Assembly: GCA_910587495.1 (NCBI GenBank)
Contig: CAJUMT010000102.1
Coordinates: 596-11,802 of the forward strand
Source: an uncultured Lachnospiraceae bacterium
Lineage (GTDB): Bacteria; Bacillota_A; Clostridia; Lachnospirales; Lachnospiraceae
Direction of reading: 5' to 3'
DNA: 11,207 bases
Made by a program: the position numbers and the translations under genes. Positions 5,291 through 11,207 of this stretch are shown in pieces (the first letter of the stretch is position 1; each line of letters opens with the position of its first letter). The notes beneath the pieces are model-generated. The model did no database searches. It was given only the letters and a program-made list of their open reading frames with translations, and was not told the origin of the DNA.

Positions 5291-6787
5291 ATGTATGCAA
5301 CCTTTTGGTCCCTGGTGCCGCCGCTGGTGGCAATTATCCTCGCGCTGATCACCAAAGAAGTATACAGCTCCCTGTTCATCGGTATTGTGACGGCGGCGCT
5401 GTTTATTACAAACTTCAATGTAGTCTCCGCTTACACAACCATGTTCGGCGACGGGTTTATCGCTTCTTTGTCAAGCAGCTCCCATGTGGGCATTCTGATC
5501 TTCCTGGTTGTCCTTGGCACTATCGTCATTCTTATGAACAAAGCCGGGGGTTCTGCCGCTTACGGAAAATGGGCGCAGGAAAAGATTAAAACCAGAAAAG
5601 GCACTTTGTTGGCTACTTTCGCTCTTGGCGCTTTGATCTTTGTAGATGATTATTTCAACTGCCTGACCGTCGGAAGCGTCATGCGTCCGGTCACAGACAA
5701 GCACAATGTATCCCGTGCAAAGCTGGCGTATCTGATCGACGCTACCGCGGCCCCGATCTGTATGATCGCCCCGATCTCTTCCTGGGCGGCTGCTGTGGCA
5801 GGCGTGGTAGAAGGCACAGACGGACTGACGCTTTTTATCAGTGCGATTCCTTACAATTTGTATTCACTTCTTACCATTGCTACAATTATCCTGATCTCAT
5901 GCCTGGATCTTGACTTCGGTCTGATGAAAAAGCATGAAGACAACGCAAAGAACGGAGACCTTTTTACTTCCGGCACCGTTACTGCCGACAACAGCGCTAT
6001 GGAACCGGTCTCTGACAAAGGAAAAGTCATTGATCTTGCTTTCCCGGTTATCGTACTGATTATCTCCTGTATTGTTGGCATGATTTATACAGGCGGATTT
6101 TTTGAAGGCGTTAACTTTGTAAACGCTTTCGCAGATTGTGACGCGTCTTTAGGGCTCTCTATGGGTTCCACAGCTGCACTTTTGATCACGATTGTATATT
6201 ACCTGCTTCGTTGTGTACTGACTTTTAAAGACTGTATGGATTCTTTCCCGGAAGGCTTTAAAGCCATGATCAGCCCGATTCTGATCCTGACTTTCGCCTG
6301 GACGTTATCCGGCCTGACCGGCAACCTGGGCGCGGCAGAATATGTCAGCGGCATCTTCGAAGGAAGCGCAGCAGGCCTGACCGCCATGCTCCCTGCCATC
6401 GTATTCCTGGTAGCAATCTTCCTGGCCTTCTCCACCGGAACTTCCTGGGGAACCTTCGGAATCCTGCTTCCTATCGTCGTAGGGATCAACCTGCCCGGCA
6501 ACCTGCAGATCGTGACCATCGCTGCATGTCTTGCAGGCGCTGTATGCGGAGATCACTGTTCTCCTATCTCCGATACTACGATTATGGCTTCCGCCGGCGC
6601 GCAGTGTGACCATATCAATCATGTATCCACGCAGCTTCCTTATGCGCTCCTGGTAGCGGCCATATCCTTTTTAGGCTACTGCATCGCCGGTTTTATCCAA
6701 AATGCATGGATCGTCCTTGCTGTCTCATTCGTGCTGCTCTGCGCAGCGCTGTTTGGAATGAAGAAATTCTTGGTTCCGGCGAAATAG
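5291..6787 (+). CDS. NhaC-family Na+/H+ antiporter-like protein, probable lysine transporter
   Basis: A 498-residue protein with about a dozen hydrophobic helices. Family landmarks are FVDDYFNCLTVGSVMRPVTD from residue 117, the downstream APISSW segment, the SWGTFGILLP stretch, and GDHCSPISDTTIMAS at 420-434. These place it in the NhaC / ArsB-NhaD transporter superfamily. Members are named Na+/H+ antiporters, but a branch controlled by lysine riboswitches in Firmicutes (called LysW in comparative genomics) is proposed to import lysine. Here the lysine riboswitch and its terminator lie directly upstream, so lysine uptake is the likely job and lysine should repress it. The start at 5291 is fixed by AGGAGGG, giving an N-terminus MYATFWSLVPP. 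It is monocistronic, ending at the terminator around 6824-6865. The substrate is inferred from regulation, not from binding residues. Confidence 0.92.
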   Translation: MYATFWSLVPPLVAIILALITKEVYSSLFIGIVTAALFITNFNVVSAYTTMFGDGFIASLSSSSHVGILIFLVVLGTIVILMNKAGGSAAYGKWAQEKIKTRKGTLLATFALGALIFVDDYFNCLTVGSVMRPVTDKHNVSRAKLAYLIDATAAPICMIAPISSWAAAVAGVVEGTDGLTLFISAIPYNLYSLLTIATIILISCLDLDFGLMKKHEDNAKNGDLFTSGTVTADNSAMEPVSDKGKVIDLAFPVIVLIISCIVGMIYTGGFFEGVNFVNAFADCDASLGLSMGSTAALLITIVYYLLRCVLTFKDCMDSFPEGFKAMISPILILTFAWTLSGLTGNLGAAEYVSGIFEGSAAGLTAMLPAIVFLVAIFLAFSTGTSWGTFGILLPIVVGINLPGNLQIVTIAACLAGAVCGDHCSPISDTTIMASAGAQCDHINHVSTQLPYALLVAAISFLGYCIAGFIQNAWIVLAVSFVLLCAALFGMKKFLVPAK

Positions 6788-6823
6788 TATATATAATTGT
6801 CGGAATAGTAAAGCTGATAAAAG

Positions 6824-6865
6824 CAACCGACATCGGGCGCAAATACCTGATGCCGGTTGTTTTTT
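6824..6865. terminator. Bidirectional intrinsic terminator between convergent genes
   Basis: CAACCGACATCGGG (6824-6837) and CCTGATGCCGGTTG (6846-6859) form a 14-position stem with one A-C mismatch and one G-U, around an 8-nt loop. A T-run at 6860-6865 serves the plus strand (antiporter). On the minus strand the stem is followed by GCTTTTATC, enough for weaker termination of the asparaginase/phosphatase operon, whose stop codon at 6864-6866 overlaps the T-run. Confidence 0.85.
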
Positions 6866-7475
6866 AATAATACACTCTGTTCTCAAACACTACCTCAAAC
6901 GTCCCTTTCTCAGCATGAAGCAGCGTGACCGCGCAGTTTTTATGCACGCCGCCGTCCCAGAATTTTTCCAACGGCAAATCTAAAAGCCCGGACAAAATCC
7001 CCCGGATTGCCGCGCCGTGGGACGCCATCAGAAAAGTCATATGCTCATTCTTGGGGTCATTCATAATGCCGCGCATAAAAGAAGATGTCCTGCGTTTTAA
7101 ATGTTCAATGCTTTCCCCATTAGGCGGCGTATGGTATTTCTCCGGCGCATTAAAAAAGTTCAGGAAATCTGGATCAGGAATATTGTATTTCCCGTCCAGC
7201 ACCGTAAGCCCCTCATAATCCCCGAAACTTATTTCCCTGAGCCCATCTGTGAGAATGATCTCGACCTTCCGGTTCCCCCGAAGAATCTCCGCCGTCTTTT
7301 TCGCCCGAATGAGCGGACTTGTATAAATCCTGTCAAAGCGGATATCCTTCATCCCTTCCGCCGTCTTTTTCGCCAGCTCAATGCCTTTCTCGTTCAGCGG
7401 TATATCCACTGTCCCCTGCAGTCGCTTCCCCTTATTGTAATCTGTCTCCCCATGCCGTATTAAATAAATGTCCAT
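6864..7475 (-). CDS. Histidine phosphatase family protein (phosphoglycerate-mutase-like)
   Basis: A 203-residue cytoplasmic protein with the full catalytic set of the histidine phosphatase superfamily. It has the RHG motif R7-H8-G9 in IYLIRHGETDYN (H8 is the residue that becomes phosphorylated), R57 in SPLIRAKKTAE, E81 in LREISFGDYEG and H153 in ASHGAAIRG. Sequence and length fit the small cobC/GpmB-like phosphatase branch rather than glycolytic mutase, so it probably removes phosphate from a small molecule; the substrate is unknown. The start is the ATG at 7475, five nucleotides after the asparaginase stop. The ribosome site is made of purines around that stop codon, so translation is likely coupled to the gene upstream. 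Confidence 0.92.
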   Translation of the reverse strand: MDIYLIRHGETDYNKGKRLQGTVDIPLNEKGIELAKKTAEGMKDIRFDRIYTSPLIRAKKTAEILRGNRKVEIILTDGLREISFGDYEGLTVLDGKYNIPDPDFLNFFNAPEKYHTPPNGESIEHLKRRTSSFMRGIMNDPKNEHMTFLMASHGAAIRGILSGLLDLPLEKFWDGGVHKNCAVTLLHAEKGTFEVVFENRVYY

Positions 7476-7480
7476 GTCCT

Positions 7481-8494
7481 TTATTTCTCTTGTTCCGCCA
7501 ACAATATATCATGATTCACCGTCCGGTAAAATCCTGCGTCGAAAGCTTCTCCCTTAATCCCACACCCTAATAACCACATAGTCTTTGTCACCGCGGCTTC
7601 TAATGTCATATCAAAAGCCTCTACGACCGGAAAGCGGTTCTTGATCGCTTTTCCTACCTGATAAACTTCCATATCGCTGCCCTCATGGGTCACCTGGGTA
7701 GCCATAACCACTTTCTTTCCGTTTTTACACCAGCCGTCGATGGCGTCCGCAAAGCTGTGTTCCCCATACGCAGGCAGTCCGCCCACGCCGAAAGATTCTA
7801 TGATCACCGCGTCGCAGTCCTCTGCCATCCGGTTCAATATCCGTCCGTCCATACCCGGAATTAACTTTAATAAAAATACCCTTGTGTCCATTCCATGGTA
7901 GAACCGCACCCGCTCCCGGATCCGGTCTCTGTCATCAATATAAAATATGACCCGCCGATCCTGAATCACGGCAATATCCGGATAATTGATGCTGGAAAAC
8001 GCATTATAGCTTTTGGAACGCTCTTTTTTTGCCCGGGTTCCCGCGATCACCTTTCCGCCGAAAACAATATTGACACCGTGAGCACGGTCGTCCGACGCAA
8101 AACGCAGGCTGTCCCGAAGGTTCAGCCTTGCGTCTGTAATCTCAAGATTGATAGGTTTCTGCGATCCGGTGATCACCACCGGTTTTAGATTGTTCTGAAT
8201 CAGATACGACAGCGCCGCTGCTGTATAAGCCATAGTATCCGTACCATGGCAGATAACAAAACCGTCGTACTCGTCGTAGTATTTTTCCACAAGCCCTGCC
8301 AGTATAAGCCAGTGTTCCTGGCACACGTTGGTGCTGTCCAGGCCAAAAGGCTGACAGGCGGTCACCTGACAGAAATCTTTTACTTCCGGCACATAGGCCA
8401 GCAGTTCTTCCGCCGTAATCTGGGGTTCTAACCCCTCCGCCGTATGTTCCGACGCGATGGTGCCGCCGGTGGCGATCAAATATATCTTTTTCAT
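7481..8494 (-). CDS. ansA: Type I (cytoplasmic) L-asparaginase
   Basis: A 337-residue asparaginase that hydrolyses L-asparagine to aspartate and ammonia. The N-terminal IATGGTIAS holds the nucleophile Thr12. The second catalytic motif CHGTDTMAYTA has Thr85 and Asp86. TGSQKPI follows at 109-115, and RAKKERSKSYNAFSS includes a candidate catalytic Lys. There is no signal peptide, and the HGTDTMAYTAAALSY form is that of type I enzymes (AnsA) rather than secreted type II. The start at 8494 is chosen because GTGGAG precedes it at 5-nt spacing and because its ATG overlaps the upstream gene's stop as ATGA; an in-frame ATG at 8509 only adds MCGAN. It sits between the DUF4132 gene and the phosphatase in one transcript. 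Confidence 0.94.
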   Translation of the reverse strand: MKKIYLIATGGTIASEHTAEGLEPQITAEELLAYVPEVKDFCQVTACQPFGLDSTNVCQEHWLILAGLVEKYYDEYDGFVICHGTDTMAYTAAALSYLIQNNLKPVVITGSQKPINLEITDARLNLRDSLRFASDDRAHGVNIVFGGKVIAGTRAKKERSKSYNAFSSINYPDIAVIQDRRVIFYIDDRDRIRERVRFYHGMDTRVFLLKLIPGMDGRILNRMAEDCDAVIIESFGVGGLPAYGEHSFADAIDGWCKNGKKVVMATQVTHEGSDMEVYQVGKAIKNRFPVVEAFDMTLEAAVTKTMWLLGCGIKGEAFDAGFYRTVNHDILLAEQEK

Positions 8495-11207
8495 ATTCGC
8501 TCCACACATTCAGGATAAGAAAGCTGTTCTTTAAAGGCTGCTGTCACCCGCGTAAGTTCCAGCACGGTTTCGCTGAAATACCTGGGGGGTACTTCTCCTA
8601 ACTGGTACAGATCCAGTTCGTAGCGTCCATTCACCATTTTTCCCTTTCCAGGATGATAAAATGCAGCGCCGTAGACTGTCACGTCTTCCCCTTCTGCGCC
8701 CACGCCGCAGCCGGAAAAGGACAGTACGACTCCAATCTGCCCCTGCGCCTTGGAAAATTCATAGTACCAGCCTCCGTCCAGGATCTCCCCCCGCATCCAG
8801 CCGGAGGAAAGCAATTTCCCGGACAGGGAAAGGGAGTTGATCACGCGCCCGCCGAAGCGCGTCAGTTCTGTCTGTATCGCTTCTTCCTCTGTCACTTTAT
8901 ACACCGGGCGGTCAATCTGCTCAATAGGCTGAACGATCTCATAGTCCGAAAGCTGCTCTTTCCATGCAGCCAGATTTTCTTTGTCCAGTTCAATGGGATG
9001 GACAAGGCCGATCATCCCGGATTCCGGCAGTTCATATTCATCTTCGTCCACAGTATTAAAGCTTCCGTCTTCCATATAGCGGAATGTATCTTTTAATACA
9101 TGGTCTTCATAAAGCCCCCAGATTAATCCGGTAGCGAACTGATGCATGACCGGATTTTTCACAAACAATGCTTCCCACTTATCCGTTGGCCACAGCCGTT
9201 CGCTTAAAAGCGCCTGTTCCAGCCGAAGTTTCTGATTGTTTAAGACTGTCTTCAACTGTTTTTTCAGCAGTTTATAGGCGTCGCTGGCCGCTTTTGCCTT
9301 CTCCGGCTCGTCTTTTTTGCCGGGCGCAGGCAGGTTCTTAAGTTTCTTCCCGTTTTCATCAAACACTTCCAGCTCCAGGGCAGGCGTCAGAATAACTTTA
9401 AAGGTTCTTGTACCATAATCAAAGATCTGTTCCATCCGCTCGTCAAAGCCCAGATTCGGCACGATCCGGTCTTCTAACTCCGCCACTGTGATGCCAAGCT
9501 GCTCCGCCGCGTAGGAAAGCGCCCGGGAAGCCGCGTCCTTGACCTGCCGGAACTTGAATTTCCGGCTGATCTGATCTACTAAAAGCAGTGCCGTGGCGCC
9601 TCCGTTTATCGCCAAAGCACTGACCGCTTCTGCGGCAATGGCGCCTCTGGATTTCTTCGGCCATTCCTGGATCTGCGCATGTAAAACAGGAACGATTTCT
9701 TCCCCGCCGTGGATCGAAGCGGCATAAAGCACCCATTTTTTCTTTGCTTCCGCCCCCGTTTTGATCCAGCAGGCAAAAAGCGCAGCCACATACCTGGCCA
9801 GTTCTTCCGGCACAAGCTCTTCCGAAAGTTTTCTGGCATCCGCACTTACTCCGGGCACGGACAAATCCGCATAAGATATAAGAAGCGCTGCAAGGAAATC
9901 TTCCGATGCCTCTTCGCCGTTTGTTTTATGAACGACAGGCAGTTCCCCGCCGCCGGCTAAAAACCAGGACAACTTACGTTTTCTACCGCCGGAAAGAATA
10001 GATTTTATAAATTCTTCCTGGGTCTGCGCTGTTGGTTCTTCCATATTCTGTCCTTCCGGCAGCAGGATGCTTTGCATCAATTCTTTTATCTTTTTTGATT
10101 TTTCCGCCTCCATCGCCCGGGTAAGCGGCTCTTTATAAGCATCTGCGCCCCAGGACTTTAACACCCGCACTGCCAGTTCCCGTATCACACCTTTTTTGGA
10201 TGTAAGCATCGCAAGGACATCCTGCTCCCATTCCCGATGGTCTCTTAAAATCGAATGTACATAGCACTCCCGCACCTGCTTGGAACTGTCTGCGGCACAA
10301 GCAAAAATATTTTCTTTATATTCTTCCGAAAGGTTACCCATCACCTGGACGGCCAATGCGCGGGTAAGGACGAGTCCTTCTTTCGCGATCACGGGAAACT
10401 CTTTTCCCCATCTGTCTTTATGCCCTGCCAGCACTTCTGCACACAGTTTAAACCCCGAGGACTGATACCCTTCATAGGCAGTGGCAAAAAAGTCCATCTG
10501 ATAGACCAAAGGAACCTGCTCTTCTGTCAGTATTTTAAGAATCCCTTCTATCTGCCGCCTGTCCAAAAGCCTGTTGTTGCCGCCCCCTTCTACTTTCGCG
10601 TCCTCGGGGACGCCGACCCAGCAGTCTTTAAGATAACTGTTGTAACTACTATCCAGGCGGAGGCATTCCAGTACAACGGCTCTTTGATAAAATGTAGTCT
10701 CTCCGTTGTCCTTAAGAAACCTAATTCTTACTTTTCTGGCATTGTCATATATATACTGCTCCCGCCATTCGTTTACAAAGGGCAGTATGCTCTCGATCCC
10801 AACCTTGCCAAGCAGATAGTTTTCCGCCATAACCTGTCCGGTTTTGTAGGCATGGACATGTTCTTTAACTGCAGACTCGCAGTATTCCTGCCAGAAGCTC
10901 TGGCCAAACTCTGCATAAAACGCAGGATTCGCCGCCCGTACATTAGCGAGCAGATAGCCAAAGTCTTCCAGCAGGGTAAACAGCGGGAAAAAAATCGCCA
11001 TCGGCGGCAGCATCACCGATACCACCCAGGCCATCACCCGGTACCCGCCGTGGATAAGCAGGCTGACCGCCGCCTCCGGTACGCCCGCAGCCAGCAGCCC
11101 TGCCGCCATCTTCCCTTCCAGCCAGAACAGCCCATCCGCCAGCAAAGCCGATGGGATATTCGCGCCGCTGAGCGTCAGCCAGAAAATGCCGAACAGCAGA
11201 AGGAGCA
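8491..11207 (-). CDS. DUF4132 domain protein fused in frame to a FeoB segment (5' end beyond window)
   Basis: The frame is open from the right edge to a TGA at 8491, at least 904 codons. Residues encoded by about 11207-10951 are FeoB permease (separate entry). From about 10950 the sequence is soluble and mostly helical, with stretches resembling HEAT-like repeats. The DUF4132 core is near the C-terminus; numbering from the TTG codon at 11145, it includes WPTDKWEALFVKNPVMHQ from residue 652, then GLIWGLYED and FRYMEDGSFNTVDEDEYELP. A final beta-rich part contains GWYYEFSKAQGQIGVVLSFSG and VYGAAFYHPGKG. DUF4132 proteins (E. coli YehI and MolR are relatives) have no established biochemical role and are usually longer, so the native N-terminus is probably missing. 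The stop overlaps the asparaginase start by 4 nt. No start codon with a ribosome site was found after the junction. Confidence 0.85.
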   Translation of the reverse strand, partial: LLLLFGIFWLTLSGANIPSALLADGLFWLEGKMAAGLLAAGVPEAAVSLLIHGGYRVMAWVVSVMLPPMAIFFPLFTLLEDFGYLLANVRAANPAFYAEFGQSFWQEYCESAVKEHVHAYKTGQVMAENYLLGKVGIESILPFVNEWREQYIYDNARKVRIRFLKDNGETTFYQRAVVLECLRLDSSYNSYLKDCWVGVPEDAKVEGGGNNRLLDRRQIEGILKILTEEQVPLVYQMDFFATAYEGYQSSGFKLCAEVLAGHKDRWGKEFPVIAKEGLVLTRALAVQVMGNLSEEYKENIFACAADSSKQVRECYVHSILRDHREWEQDVLAMLTSKKGVIRELAVRVLKSWGADAYKEPLTRAMEAEKSKKIKELMQSILLPEGQNMEEPTAQTQEEFIKSILSGGRKRKLSWFLAGGGELPVVHKTNGEEASEDFLAALLISYADLSVPGVSADARKLSEELVPEELARYVAALFACWIKTGAEAKKKWVLYAASIHGGEEIVPVLHAQIQEWPKKSRGAIAAEAVSALAINGGATALLLVDQISRKFKFRQVKDAASRALSYAAEQLGITVAELEDRIVPNLGFDERMEQIFDYGTRTFKVILTPALELEVFDENGKKLKNLPAPGKKDEPEKAKAASDAYKLLKKQLKTVLNNQKLRLEQALLSERLWPTDKWEALFVKNPVMHQFATGLIWGLYEDHVLKDTFRYMEDGSFNTVDEDEYELPESGMIGLVHPIELDKENLAAWKEQLSDYEIVQPIEQIDRPVYKVTEEEAIQTELTRFGGRVINSLSLSGKLLSSGWMRGEILDGGWYYEFSKAQGQIGVVLSFSGCGVGAEGEDVTVYGAAFYHPGKGKMVNGRYELDLYQLGEVPPRYFSETVLELTRVTAAFKEQLSYPECVERI
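10951..11207 (-). pseudogene. feoB: FeoB ferrous iron permease fragment, interrupted mid-permease
   Basis: Translation on from the right edge, in the same frame as the DUF4132 gene, reads LLLLFGIFWLTLSGANIPSA, then LLADGLFWLEGKM and WVVSVMLPPMAIFFPLFTLL, ending EDFGYL. These are hallmark segments of the FeoB membrane domain, which imports Fe2+ with energy or gating from its N-terminal GTPase domain. In FeoB the next residues are normally PR followed by the loop and the GFGCN gate motif; here they are LANVRAANPAF, unrelated to FeoB. The GTPase domain and early helices would lie outside the window. The later half of the permease is missing, so iron transport by this product is unlikely. Confidence 0.85.

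Noticed and set aside
5110..5418. 102-codon minus-strand frame across the riboswitch terminator and antiporter start
   Set aside because: It runs through the terminator hairpin, the leader hairpin and the antiporter N-terminus; the RNA structures and the antiporter explain this sequence.
6788..6823. Separate promoter from the AT-rich stretch after the antiporter stop
   Set aside because: There is no downstream plus-strand gene and the stretch leads directly into the terminator.
8653..9096. 147-codon open frame on the plus strand
   Set aside because: It lies wholly antisense to the DUF4132 region, has no ribosome site or family resemblance, and is a shadow of that coding sequence.
11143..11145. 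TTG at 11145 as start of the DUF4132 gene
   Set aside because: The frame stays open and FeoB-like upstream of it to the window edge, so this codon is an internal Leu of the FeoB segment.

Overview
The window reads as chromosomal DNA from a gut-type Firmicute, most likely Lachnospiraceae. The basis is roughly even base composition, AGGAGG-type ribosome sites, a lysine riboswitch, a DegV protein and DUF4132/FeoB sequences of the kind seen in that family. The genus is inference. There is no CRISPR array, rRNA, tRNA, transposase or phage gene.

Layout. (1) 1-1421, minus strand: a frameshifted alcohol-acetyltransferase-like gene overlaps the start of a zinc-ribbon protein gene that leaves the window. 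Diverging from them is an HSL-type alpha/beta hydrolase (1556-2452, plus). The 134 bp between carry promoters for both directions. (2) 2453-2535: a compact inverted-repeat element separates the hydrolase from a convergent DegV gene. (3) 2536-4819, minus: a DegV fatty-acid-binding protein sits 73 bp downstream of a MATE efflux pump. (4) 4820-5290: a regulatory region with a palindrome over a -10 box, a complete lysine riboswitch with intrinsic terminator, and a second long unexplained hairpin. (5) 5291-6787, plus: an NhaC-family antiporter, very probably the lysine carrier the riboswitch controls, ending at a bidirectional terminator. (6) 6864-11207, minus: a tight run of DUF4132 protein, type I L-asparaginase and histidine phosphatase, coupled by a 4-nt overlap and a 5-nt gap.

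The most unusual signal is at the right edge. The DUF4132 reading frame does not begin with DUF4132 sequence. It runs in frame, from beyond the window edge to about 10951, through the middle of the ferrous-iron permease FeoB, and then switches abruptly to DUF4132. This is either a deletion-made gene chimera or an assembly join. Other points to check are the +1 frameshift in the acetyltransferase, an Asn in place of the usual catalytic Asp in the hydrolase, a Tyr in place of the carboxylate-binding His in DegV, and the two structured elements at 2471-2528 and 5177-5264. No clearly new multi-gene system is evident.
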